A model generated the notes under the pieces. It ran no database searches, was not told the origin of the DNA, and worked only from the letters and a program-made list of their open reading frames with translations. The translations under genes and the position numbers were made by a program. Source: Paralimibaculum aggregatum (GTDB lineage Bacteria > Pseudomonadota > Alphaproteobacteria > Rhodobacterales > Rhodobacteraceae). Taken from it: 64,000 bases of DNA. The DNA lies in NCBI RefSeq assembly GCF_030270585.1, contig NZ_BSYI01000009.1:62001-126000 (forward strand). The letters run 5' to 3'. The number at the start of each line of letters is the position of its first letter. The first letter of the stretch is position 1. Positions 8,227-17,727 of this stretch are shown here, one piece after another.

Positions 8227-9006
8227 TCAGCGCCAGAGCTTCGGGCGGACCCCGGCGAGCGCCGCGTCGAGCCGCGAATGATCGGCCGGGCCGGGGTCGG
8301 CGCAGCCCTCGCGAAGGATGGCGATCGCCAGCAGGCCCTTCTCGATGCGCATGGCGCCGAGCGCCTCGCGGCCGCTCTCCGGGTCCGCGAAGCAGAGCAC
8401 CACGCCGCGCCCGTCATGGCGCAGCACCTGGGCGCGGGCCGCGCCGTCGCCGTCGCCGCCGCCGAGGCTGCCGCGGCTCTCCACCTGGCTGGCCAGCGCC
8501 TCGTAGACCGCGAGCTTTCGGCGCAGGTCGATGCCGCGCAGCTTGGGCTCGTCGGCCAGCGCCAGAACGGTGGCGCTGCCATCGGCATGTTCGGCGATCA
8601 CGCCGGCCGCGCCGTCGCCCATCAGGAAGATGCCCGGCGCGAGCCGGCCGCCCTCGGGCGCCGCGACGGTGATCTCCTGGCCGTCTCCGAGCCCGATCAT
8701 CGCGCGGCGGCTGCCCGCCTCCAGCGCCGCGATGCCCTCGGCCGCCTCGCCGGCATCGAGGCGCCGGGCGCCCGGGAGATAGCCGAGCAGCCTCGCCGCC
8801 GCGGCGGAGGCGGCGCCCGGCCCGGCAGGCGCCCCGGCGCCGGTCCCGCTGTGCCAGCCCGTGCCCAGCCCCTCGGCGAAACCCTCCCCGAACAGCTCGC
8901 CGAGCCCGAGCCGCGCCAGCCCGCGCCCCGGCCCCGCGCTGTCGAGCACGACGCTCCAGATCGCCGCGGCCAGCACGCCGAGGCCGAGGATCAGCAGGAT
9001 TCGCAT
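8227..9006 (-). CDS. Membrane-anchored protein of unknown function (paralogue B)
   Basis: A 259-residue protein with an N-terminal hydrophobic anchor (MRILLILGLGVLAAAIWSVVL) followed by a Gly/Ala-rich linker of about 60 residues and a C-terminal domain. GGAGGGG lies upstream of the ATG. Segments GQEITVAAPEGGRLAP, KLAVYEALASQVESR, VVLCFADPESG and AILREGCADPG occur in the same order as similar segments in the protein at 7449-8156, including the two late cysteines. No known family was recognised. The two genes are 70 bases apart on the same strand and likely share a transcript. The tail LDAALAGVRPKLWR also matches the end of the partner in pattern. Confidence 0.72.
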   Translation of the reverse strand: MRILLILGLGVLAAAIWSVVLDSAGPGRGLARLGLGELFGEGFAEGLGTGWHSGTGAGAPAGPGAASAAAARLLGYLPGARRLDAGEAAEGIAALEAGSRRAMIGLGDGQEITVAAPEGGRLAPGIFLMGDGAAGVIAEHADGSATVLALADEPKLRGIDLRRKLAVYEALASQVESRGSLGGGDGDGAARAQVLRHDGRGVVLCFADPESGREALGAMRIEKGLLAIAILREGCADPGPADHSRLDAALAGVRPKLWR

Positions 9007-9165
9007 CGGGCACCCCTCCGGTGAAACGCCGTGCCCGCGCCATAGCAGATCGCCCGCCCGCGGACCACGGGCGGCGCAAAGCCGACATCAGAATGCCGCA
9101 TTCCGACAAGCATGGCCGCGGCGCAGGGGGTCAGGCTCGCGGGGACTCCCAACAAGGATGCGCCG

Positions 9166-10716
9166 ATGACCGAGCCACTCAGACGCAAACGCGGCGGCCG
9201 TGGCGGCAATACCCGCCGCAGCGACACCCGCGCCATCCAGCAGCTCCCCTGGGAGATGCTCGAGCTGATCGACCGCCCCACCGAGCCGCTCTCGGAGGAG
9301 GGCGTGCGCGCGATTGACGGCGCCGCCATGCGCATCCTCTCCGAGATCGGCATCGACTTCCTGCACGAGGGCGCGCGGGCGCATCTGAAGGCCGCCGGCG
9401 CGGAGGTCGAGCCCGGCGGGGTGCGGGTGCGCTTCGACCCGGCGATGGTGCGCGAGTTCACCGCCCGGGCGCCGTCGCGCTTCACCATCACGCCGCGCAA
9501 CCCCGAGCGCACCGTGACCATCGGCGGGCGCATCCAGGTCAATGGCAACGTCGCCAGCCCGCCGAACTATTCCGATCTCGAGGGCGGCCGCCGGCCCGGC
9601 ACCCGCGCGGCCTTCCGCGACCTGCTGCGGCTCAGCCAGTATTTCAACTGCATCCACCTGATGAGCGGCTATCCGGTGGAGCCGGTGGACCTGCACGCCT
9701 CGGTGCGGCACCTCGACTGCCTCTATGACAAGCTGACGCTGACCGACAAGGTCTGCCACGCCTATTCGCTGGGGGTGGAGCGGGTCGAGGACGCCATGGA
9801 GATGGTGCGCATCGCCGGCGGGCTCACCGAGGAGGAGTTTGCCGCGACGCCGCGGATGTTCACCAACATCAACTCCTCCTCGCCGCTCAAGCACGACTGG
9901 CCGATGCTCGACGGCGCGATGCGCATGGCGGCGCGCGGGCAGATGGTCTCGGTCACCCCGTTCACGCTGGCCGGCGCGATGGCCCCGGTGACGCTGGCCG
10001 GCGCCATCGCGCAGCAGACCGCGGAGGCGCTGGCCGCCATCGTGCTGCTGCAGGCGATCCGCCCCGGCACCCCGGTGGTGATGGGCAGCTTCACCTCGAA
10101 TGTCGACATGAAGTCCGGCGCGCCGGCCTTCGGCACCCCCGAATACATGCGCGCGACGCAGATGTCCGGGCAGATGGCGCGGTTCTACGGGCTGCCGCTG
10201 CGCGCCTCCAATGCCTGCGCCGCCAACTGCCCGGATGCGCAGGCTGCCTGGGAGAGCGCCTTCTCGCTCTGGGCGGTGCAGTCGGCCCATGCCAATCTCG
10301 TCTATCACGCCGCCGGATGGCTCGAGGGCGGGCTGGTCGCCTCGCTCGAGAAGTTCGTGATGGATTGCGAGACCCTGCAGCAGATGGCGGCCTACAACCG
10401 CCCGATCGGCGTGACCGAGGAGGATCTCGCGGTGGAGGCCATCGCCGAGGTCGGCCCGCAGGGGCATTTCTTCGGCGTCGCGCATACCCAGGCGCGCTAC
10501 GAGACGGCGTTCTATGCGCCCTTCCTGTCCGACTGGCGCAATTTCGAGACCTGGGCCGAGAGCGGCGCGGTGCGCACGCCGGAGCGGGCCAACGCGATCG
10601 CGCGCAAGATCCTCGCCGAGTTCGAACCGCCGGCTCTGGCCGAGGATCGGCGCGAGGCGCTTGCCGATTTCGTCGCCCGGCGCAAGGCCGAGGGCGGCGC
10701 GCCGACCGATTTCTGA
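9166..10716 (+). CDS. Trimethylamine methyltransferase (MttB) family protein 1
   Basis: A 516-residue MttB-superfamily protein (COG5598), near the usual length of 480-520. The start at 9166 is set by AAGGA 8 bases upstream. The Arg-rich N-terminus (PLRRKRGGRGGNTRR) is typical of aerobic alphaproteobacterial members. The frame is continuous, with no internal TAG, so this is a non-pyrrolysine member like the glycine-betaine methyltransferase MtgB. Such proteins move a methyl group from a quaternary amine to a corrinoid protein. No corrinoid protein, reductive activator or folate methyltransferase lies next to it. A second, divergent homologue is at 53009. The substrate is unknown. Confidence 0.9.
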   Translation: MTEPLRRKRGGRGGNTRRSDTRAIQQLPWEMLELIDRPTEPLSEEGVRAIDGAAMRILSEIGIDFLHEGARAHLKAAGAEVEPGGVRVRFDPAMVREFTARAPSRFTITPRNPERTVTIGGRIQVNGNVASPPNYSDLEGGRRPGTRAAFRDLLRLSQYFNCIHLMSGYPVEPVDLHASVRHLDCLYDKLTLTDKVCHAYSLGVERVEDAMEMVRIAGGLTEEEFAATPRMFTNINSSSPLKHDWPMLDGAMRMAARGQMVSVTPFTLAGAMAPVTLAGAIAQQTAEALAAIVLLQAIRPGTPVVMGSFTSNVDMKSGAPAFGTPEYMRATQMSGQMARFYGLPLRASNACAANCPDAQAAWESAFSLWAVQSAHANLVYHAAGWLEGGLVASLEKFVMDCETLQQMAAYNRPIGVTEEDLAVEAIAEVGPQGHFFGVAHTQARYETAFYAPFLSDWRNFETWAESGAVRTPERANAIARKILAEFEPPALAEDRREALADFVARRKAEGGAPTDF

Positions 10717-10804
10717 GCCGGCGGCGCCCCGAAATGGAGGGGTTCTGGGCGGCGCGCATCCGCGATAGGCTCGCGCCGCCCCTGCAAGCCTCGGAGAGCG
10801 GAAC

Positions 10805-11857
10805 ATGTCGGACATGATACGGGCCGCCCAGCGGCCCTTCTTCGCGCTCGCCTTCATCGCGCTCGCGATCACCTGCCTGACCTTCTCGCGCGATTATGCG
10901 GTGCCGGTGGCGGTGGCGGTGCTGATCTGGTTCCTGATCAACGCGCTGGCCGGGGCGATCCGCGGGCTGCCGGGGGTTCGCGGGCGGCTGCCGCTCGGCG
11001 CGGCGCAGACGATCTCGCTCTGCCTGCTGTTCGGGGCGCTGGCGCTCTCGGGGCGGGTGGTGGCGGCCAATCTCGCCGAGCTCGGCGCCGGGGTCAGCGG
11101 CGACGAGGAGGTCGCCTTCGCCAAGCTCGAGGCGCTGCTGGCGCGGATCGGCATCGCGGTCGACATCAAGGCGGAGGAGGTCTTCGAGCTGGTCGGCTTC
11201 GACCGGCTGATCGGCTGGACGGTGGAGACCGTGCGCACGCTGCTGAGCGATGCCAGCCTCGTCTTCCTCTACGTCATGTTCCTGCTGATCGACCAGCGCT
11301 TCTTCGATGCCAAGCTGCGCGCGCTGCTGCCCGACCGGGAACGCCGCGAGCATCTGATCGAGACGCTCGACCACATCGCCAACGAGACCCGGCTCTATAT
11401 CTGGCTGATGTCGATGATCTCGCTCGGCGTGGCGCTGGCGACCTATGCCGCCTGCACGGCGGTGGGGCTGAAGGGGGCGGGGTTCTGGGCCTTCGCCGCC
11501 TTCGTGCTCAACTTCATCCCGACCATCGGCTCGATCACCGCGGTGGTGCTGCCTTGCCTCTACGGGCTGCTCTCGCTGCCCGACCCGGCGGCGATCGCGG
11601 TGCTGGTCACGCTGCTGGCGGCGACGCAGTTCGTCGCCGGCGAGGTGGTGCTGCCGCGGCTGATGGGCGACCGGCTCAACCTCTCGAGCGTGGTGATCCT
11701 GCTCACCCTGGTGATCTGGGGCGCGATGTGGGGGCCGGCGGGGATGTTCCTGGCGATCCCGATCACGGTGATCCTGGCGCTGGTCTGCGCGCGCTTCCCG
11801 GTGACGCGGCCGATCGCCGTGCTGCTCTCGCGCGACGGGCAGGTGCCCGATGTGTGA
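10805..11857 (+). CDS. AI-2E family transporter
   Basis: A 350-residue integral membrane protein of the AI-2E/PerM family. N-terminal hydrophobic hairpins (residues about 13-30 and 35-50, then 60-85), a soluble region of about 70 residues, and a C-terminal set of long hydrophobic segments make about eight membrane spans. The family signature region NFIPTIGSITAVVLPCLYGLL is followed by VVLPRLMGDRLNLSSVVIL. Members have been linked to autoinducer-2 export or Na+/H+ exchange, so the transported species cannot be stated. GGAGAG precedes the ATG. It stands alone between the MttB homologue and an NAD-dependent dehydrogenase. Confidence 0.88.
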   Translation: MSDMIRAAQRPFFALAFIALAITCLTFSRDYAVPVAVAVLIWFLINALAGAIRGLPGVRGRLPLGAAQTISLCLLFGALALSGRVVAANLAELGAGVSGDEEVAFAKLEALLARIGIAVDIKAEEVFELVGFDRLIGWTVETVRTLLSDASLVFLYVMFLLIDQRFFDAKLRALLPDRERREHLIETLDHIANETRLYIWLMSMISLGVALATYAACTAVGLKGAGFWAFAAFVLNFIPTIGSITAVVLPCLYGLLSLPDPAAIAVLVTLLAATQFVAGEVVLPRLMGDRLNLSSVVILLTLVIWGAMWGPAGMFLAIPITVILALVCARFPVTRPIAVLLSRDGQVPDV

Positions 11858-11938
11858 GCCCGGTTTGTGCCCCTTGCGCCGGGCGCGGGCGCGGGCAAGA
11901 TCGGGCGCCTGAATCAGCGGCAGCAAGAGGGGCAGGCC

Positions 11939-12895
11939 ATGCGGATCGGATTCATCGGGCTGGGCAATGTCGGCGGCAAGCTCGCCGGCAGCCTGTTGCG
12001 CAACGGCCATGCGCTCACCGTGCGCGACCTCTCGCGCGAGGCGGCGGCGCCGTTCCTCGCGCAGGGGGCGGGCTGGGCCGAGAGCCCCGCGGAACTCGCC
12101 GCGGCCTCGGACATCGTGATCACCTGCCTGCCCTCGCCGGCGGCCTCGGCGGCGGTGATGGAGGCGGAGGACGGCATCCTCTCCGCGATCGGCCCCGGCA
12201 AGATCTGGGCCGAGATGTCGACCACCGACGCCGAGGAGGTGCGCCGGCTCGGCGCGCTGGTCGCGGCGCGCGGGGCCGCGGCGGTGGACTGCCCGGTCTC
12301 CGGCGGCTGCCACCGCGCCGCCACCGGCAACATCTCGATCTTCGCCGGCTGCGAGCGCGAGACCTTCGAGCGGCTGCTGCCGGTGCTCACGGTGCTCGGG
12401 CGGCGGGTGCTGCATACCGGGCCGATCGGCTCGGCCTCGGTGCTGAAGGTGGTGACGAACTATCTCGCCACCGCCAATCTCGTCTCGCTGGCCGAGGCGC
12501 TGACGGTCTCGAAGGCCGCCGGCATGGACCTCGCCACCGCCTATGAGGCGATCCGGATCTCCTCGGGCAATTCCTTCGTGCACGAGACCGAGAGCCAGGT
12601 GATCCTGAACGGCTCGCGCGACATCCAGTTCACCATGGACCTGGTGGCCAAGGATATCGGGCTCTTCCAGGCGGTGGCCGACCGCGCCGGGGTGCCGCTG
12701 GAGATCAATCCGAAGCTGATCGAGATCTTTGCCGACGGCATCGCGCGCTATGGCGAGCGGGCGTTCTCGCCCTCGATCATCCGCCGGCTCGAGGATGCCA
12801 CCGGGCTCGACATCCGCGCCGCCGGCTTCCCTGCGGACATCGTCGACGACGAGCCCGAGGAGCCCGGGGCGGAGGTGCACCCGAAGGCCGGCTGA
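11939..12895 (+). CDS. NAD(P)-dependent 3-hydroxyisobutyrate dehydrogenase-like oxidoreductase
   Basis: A 318-residue beta-hydroxyacid dehydrogenase. The start at 11939 (MRIGFIGLGNVGG) follows an AGAGGGG site; residues 5-10 form the nucleotide-binding GLGNVG loop. The substrate-binding block DCPVSGGCHRAATGNISIFAGC and the catalytic-Lys region GSASVLKVVTNYLATANLVSLAEAL are in the right order. The family oxidises 3-hydroxyisobutyrate, tartronate semialdehyde, 6-phosphogluconate-like and related acids; the exact substrate is open. The C-terminus carries a short acidic extension (VDDEPEEPGAE). It is separated by 81 bases from the AI-2E gene and may be co-transcribed. Confidence 0.9.
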   Translation: MRIGFIGLGNVGGKLAGSLLRNGHALTVRDLSREAAAPFLAQGAGWAESPAELAAASDIVITCLPSPAASAAVMEAEDGILSAIGPGKIWAEMSTTDAEEVRRLGALVAARGAAAVDCPVSGGCHRAATGNISIFAGCERETFERLLPVLTVLGRRVLHTGPIGSASVLKVVTNYLATANLVSLAEALTVSKAAGMDLATAYEAIRISSGNSFVHETESQVILNGSRDIQFTMDLVAKDIGLFQAVADRAGVPLEINPKLIEIFADGIARYGERAFSPSIIRRLEDATGLDIRAAGFPADIVDDEPEEPGAEVHPKAG

Positions 12896-13149
12896 GGGCA
12901 CGGGCGGCGGGCAGGGCCGGCAAGGCCCGCAGGCCCGACGCGCCGAGCGCGCCGCCGGCTTCGGCTCGTCCCGGCGACTCGCACCGCACCGTCGCGGCGG
13001 CTGGCCGCGCATCGCCGCCCGGCCCTCGGCGGCGGCGGGGCTGCCGCACCGGCCCGGCGGCTGCACCGGGGGAGCGCCGGCCGCTCCGGGGGCTTGCCTT
13101 CCGCGGCGGCGCGGCTTAGGCCGGGCTGAAACCGCAGGGGGAGGGGGCC

Positions 13150-13935
13150 ATGGCGCTCGAACTGGCCACGCTGGTGCATGATGCCGAGGGCGCGGAGACC
13201 GCGCCGCCGCTCCTGATCGCCCACGGCCTCTTCGGCTCGGCGCGCAACTTCAACAGCCTCGGCAAGCGGATGGCGAGCAACCGGCGCGTCGTCGCGGTGG
13301 ACATGCGCAACCACGGCCGCAGCCCCTGGTCCGACGAGATGGACTATCCCGCCATGGCCGGCGATCTCGCCGCCGCCATCGAGCGCCATTGCGGCGGGCG
13401 CGCGGCGGTGCTGGGCCACTCCATGGGCGGCAAGGCGGCGATGATGCTGGCGCTGACCCGGCCCGAGCTGGTCGACCGGCTGGTGGTGGCCGACATCGCC
13501 CCGGTGACCTATCCGCACAGCCATGGCGGCTATGTCGCGGCGATGCAGGCGCTTGACCTCTCGGCGATCGCGCGGCGCGCCGATGCCGACCCGCTGCTGG
13601 CGCCGGCGGTGCCGGAGCCGGGGCTGCGCGGCTTCCTGCTGCAGAACCTCGTGGTCGAGGAGGGCAGGGCGCGCTGGCGCATCAATCTCGCGGTGCTGGA
13701 CGCGCGGATGGACGCGCTCACCGGTTTCCCCGACACGCAGGCCAGCTATGCCGGCCCGGCGCTGTTCCTCTATGGCACCGCCTCGGACTATGTGACCCCC
13801 GGGAGCCACGCGGCGATCCGCGCGCGCTTCCCGCGGGCCGAGCTGCAGGGCATGGAGGGCGCCGCGCACTGGCTCCATGCCGAGCGGCCGGAGGCGTTCC
13901 GCGCGGCCGTCACCGGCTGGCTCGACACCGCCTGA
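13150..13935 (+). CDS. Alpha/beta hydrolase (YbfF-like esterase)
   Basis: A 261-residue alpha/beta-hydrolase resembling the YbfF acyl-CoA esterase group. An oxyanion HG motif is in LLIAHGLFGSARNF, and the nucleophile elbow is GHSMGGK with Ser91. A candidate acid lies in YGTASDYVTPG and a candidate base in EGAAHWLHAERPE near residue 240. MRNHGRS after strand 4 is typical of the YbfF group. The substrate is unknown; short acyl esters or acyl-CoA are likely. A GGGGGAGGGGG site precedes the ATG. About 250 bases of GC-rich sequence without features separate it from the upstream gene. It ends before a weak hairpin at 13950-13968. Confidence 0.9.
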   Translation: MALELATLVHDAEGAETAPPLLIAHGLFGSARNFNSLGKRMASNRRVVAVDMRNHGRSPWSDEMDYPAMAGDLAAAIERHCGGRAAVLGHSMGGKAAMMLALTRPELVDRLVVADIAPVTYPHSHGGYVAAMQALDLSAIARRADADPLLAPAVPEPGLRGFLLQNLVVEEGRARWRINLAVLDARMDALTGFPDTQASYAGPALFLYGTASDYVTPGSHAAIRARFPRAELQGMEGAAHWLHAERPEAFRAAVTGWLDTA

Positions 13936-14181
13936 GGCATGCGGGGCGGGGCGGATTGCCGCTCCGCCGCGGCCAAATCGAGACAATTGCGCCGAATTGT
14001 GATTGATATTCACCGGTCGGGCGTTTTCCCGAGCGTTTTTCCCTGTTAACCGGGGCTTGCGCAGTTGCGAAAAGCGGCCCATCTGCCCGCAGACGCACCG
14101 GCCGTCCGGGTCGGGCGGGCCGCGAGCGGTGACGGAGACGAGGCGCGGCCCCTGGCGGCCGGCAGACAAAGGGACAGACCC

Positions 14182-15315
<1,134 letters not shown>

Positions 15316-16487
15316 GGCGGGCGCAGACGCGGGGGCCCCGGCCGGGCCCGCCGCCTCCCCCACCCCTGAGATGTCGCGGCGGCTTCGCGCGCATCGCGGC
15401 CCACCCACGGGAGGCGGCGGAGTGCAGGCCCGGCGGCAGCGGAAGGTGCCCGCCGGGGCGCGGGCGGCGGCCGCAGGATCGGGCTTCGGGACGGCATCCG
15501 GTCTGGCTGGTGCCGGGGTCGCCTGCCGATCGAGGGCCGGGGGCCGGCAATCCGACCAGGGCGAACCGGCAGCGTCACCCATTCACCTTTCGCAAACATC
15601 ATCGCTGCGCCGGAGCCGAGGCGGTGCGTCGTCCCCGACAACCCGCTCCGGCCGCGCCTGCATGGCTGCACCCGGTGCACCTTCGCGCGGCAAGCGGGCG
15701 GCAAGCGGGCGGCAGGTGGCCGGGGTGAAGCGGCGTTTGCCGAGGCGCTCAGGGCGCCGAGGCGTTTCAGGCGCTGGGGGGCACCGCGAGCGGGCAGCTC
15801 GCGACGATGCGCGGCGCGGCGCCTCCGGCACCGGCCGGTTGGCATGGATATCGGCGGAATGGCGCTTGCCGCCCTCCTGCAGCCGGCACTGCGCGCCGGC
15901 CTGCCGGGCCTGGGGTTGATCGCGCGGTTCGGGGCGATGGCATCCGCTGCGCCGGAAGTCAGGGCAGCGCATCGGGGCGCTCGATCAGGCCTGCCTGGAA
16001 GGTGGCCTCCGGGCAGTATGCTGCCGATGGCCGCGCGGTGCCGCGCCAGCGTCTTGCGTGCGGCGGTGGGCCGCCGGAATCATGGCGGCGGTGTTCAGGC
16101 GCCGGTGCGGTTTGGCATGTTGCGCGCAGGCAGATGTCGCGACCGTTGGCGTGGCCGGGATCGGGGATGCTCGCGTCTTCCTGCGCCTCCGGCAGCGGCA
16201 TGGCGGGCCGGTGCCTCCGGGTGGATGCGTGCCGGCCGGGCCTTGATCCCGCCTTCGATCCGGGCCGGGGTTGCGGCGGCGGCGCGCAGGCGGTCGCAGC
16301 GGTTCTGCACCCCGATGGGGTGCTCCCGCCGCCATCGCGTGGCTTGCGGAGAGGGTTGGGCACCCGGCGCCGCCGCCGCGGCGCTTCCGCCGGCGATGCC
16401 GGCGCGCTATGTCTCTGCCGAGGCAGGCCGGACGGGAGGATGACCGATGGACCACCCCGCGGATCGCAGCGCATCGGGGGCCGTGGC
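15316..16487. other. Long intergenic region without recognised gene
   Basis: Nearly 1.2 kb lies between hpnH and the MaoC gene. Open frames exist on both strands, but they are Arg/Pro/Gly-rich, lack ribosome-binding sites and resemble no family. The left end carries a large inverted repeat (15348-15420) that may end the hpnH transcript. A GGGAGG at 16433 sits directly before an in-frame ATG at 16440, a possible alternative start for the MaoC gene. The remainder shows no structure that I can support. Confidence 0.5.
15348..15420. terminator. Long inverted repeat after hpnH
   Basis: Perfect 12-bp arms, CCGCCGCCTCCC at 15348-15359 and its complement at 15409-15420, enclose 49 bases. The stem can be prolonged after a bulge by CCGGGCC before it and GGCCCGG (15427-15433) after it. 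It starts 33 bases after the hpnH stop and is not followed by a T-run. It resembles the composite hairpins at 1306, 51456 and 54602 in size and in a short GCGGCCCACCC stretch, but lacks their four-CCC loop. Confidence 0.5.
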
Positions 16488-16955
16488 ATGAGCGGGCCGG
16501 CGGCGCCGCTCTATCTCGACGACCTGGCCTCGGGCCAGCGTTTCGAGACCGGCGAGCGGGCGCTCACCGAGGCGGAGATCATCGCCTTCGCCCGGCAATG
16601 GGACCCGCAGTATTTCCACACCGATCCGGAGGCGGCGCGGGCCTCGCCCTATGACGGGCTGATCGCGAGCGGCTTCCATACGCTTCTGACCGCCTTCGTG
16701 CTGAGCCTCGAGACGGATGTCTGGCGGGCCGCCTCGATGGGCTCGCCGGGGATGGCGGAGATCGCCTGGCTGCGGCCGGTGCGGCCCGGCGACCGGCTGC
16801 GCTGCGTCTTCGAGGTGCTCTCGGTCACGCCCTCGCGCTCGCGGCCCGACCGGGGACGCGCCGAGATCGCCTATCAGGTGCTGAACCAGGCGGGCGAGCG
16901 GGTGATGCGCTATCGCGCCACGCATATCCTGCGGCGGCGCCCGGAGGAGGGGTAG
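16488..16955 (+). CDS. MaoC family (R)-specific enoyl-CoA hydratase-like protein
   Basis: A 155-residue MaoC-type hot-dog protein. The hydratase motif is seen in IIAFARQWDPQYFHTDPEAA, with Asp39 and His44 as the expected catalytic pair, followed by YDGLIASGFHT. It likely hydrates trans-2-enoyl-CoA or a related CoA ester, or acts in a nodulation-N-like role. The start is uncertain: 16488 gives the usual N-terminus (LYLDDLASGQRFETGERALTEAEI), while an in-frame ATG at 16440 has GGGAGG only one base away. It converges with the DUF4214 gene, 6 bases apart. It stands alone after a 1.1-kb gene-free stretch. Confidence 0.88.
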   Translation: MSGPAAPLYLDDLASGQRFETGERALTEAEIIAFARQWDPQYFHTDPEAARASPYDGLIASGFHTLLTAFVLSLETDVWRAASMGSPGMAEIAWLRPVRPGDRLRCVFEVLSVTPSRSRPDRGRAEIAYQVLNQAGERVMRYRATHILRRRPEEG

Positions 16956-16961
16956 GGCGGG

Positions 16962-17624
16962 TCAGACGAAGTCCCAGACGCCGTCCCCGACCTCGGTGAG
17001 GGTGCCGCCGAAATCGGTCTGGCCGAGGTTTTCCGCGCTGCCGGCGAAGGCCAGCAGCACCGCCGGGCGGTCGACCGTGCCGCCGGCCAGCGCCGCCTCC
17101 CAGAAGCCGATGCCATCGGTGTCGCTGTCGCGGTCGAGGATGTTGCCGTAGAGCGTCTCGAGGAAGGCGCGGTCGTCCTGCGCCGCCGGGTCGCCGAACT
17201 TCGCGGCATATTCGGCGGAGGCGAGGAAGAAGCCGGCGATCTCGGCCAGCCCGAAGCCGGCCTCGCGGATGTCCACCCAGTGATTGAGCCCGGCGGCATC
17301 GACATCGCCGTTGCGGTCGAGCGCGGCCTCGTAGAGATAGGCGATGTCGAGCACGCCCTCGGCGTCGAGGCCGGCATCCTCCGGCGTGTCGTCCGCCGGG
17401 GTGTCATCGGGGGCGCCGCCGGTGCCGTCGCCATCGGGGCCGTCACCGCCGCCATCGTCGCCGCCGCCATCGGGGAAGCCGTCGAAATCCGTGTCGAGAT
17501 CGTCGTCCGGGCTCCCGTCATCGGTGAGCCCGCCGCCGATATCGCCGACGATGTCGCCAAGCCCGGCGCCAATGCCGAAGCCCGCGAGCCTGAAATCGAA
17601 GCTGTCTGCCGGACCGCTGCCCAT
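16962..17624 (-). CDS. DUF4214 domain protein with Asp/Gly-rich linker
   Basis: A 220-residue acidic protein. Residues 1-35 are Gly/Ile-rich, residues 36-80 are almost only Asp, Gly and Pro, and the C-terminal part holds DUF4214-like repeats. These include AYLYEAALDRNGDVDAAGLNHWV, a FFLASAEYAAKFG segment, and FLETLYGNILDRDSDTDGIGFW. DUF4214 units occur in large secreted calcium-binding proteins. Here the protein is short and has no standard signal peptide, so type I export is possible but not shown. The Asp-rich stretches could bind Ca2+. GGGGGA precedes the ATG. It is divergent from the ABC-F gene. Confidence 0.82.
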   Translation of the reverse strand: MGSGPADSFDFRLAGFGIGAGLGDIVGDIGGGLTDDGSPDDDLDTDFDGFPDGGGDDGGGDGPDGDGTGGAPDDTPADDTPEDAGLDAEGVLDIAYLYEAALDRNGDVDAAGLNHWVDIREAGFGLAEIAGFFLASAEYAAKFGDPAAQDDRAFLETLYGNILDRDSDTDGIGFWEAALAGGTVDRPAVLLAFAGSAENLGQTDFGGTLTEVGDGVWDFV

Positions 17625-17727
17625 GCCGCATCCCCCGAACCCCGAGCGCTCAACCTACAGTTTATCTGCCCTTGCGGCAAGCGCGGCGCCGCTGGACGCG
17701 GCCCGCGCAACTTGCTAGCGGAGCGCC

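Noticed and set aside
10091-13066. Minus-strand open frame of about 990 codons
   Set aside because: It is antisense to three clear genes (MttB homologue, AI-2E transporter, dehydrogenase). Its product is Arg/His/Gly-rich with no domain; long antisense frames are expected at this GC content.
13950-13968. Terminator after the YbfF-like esterase gene
   Set aside because: The stem is only 6 bp and has no T-run; it is too weak to list as a feature.
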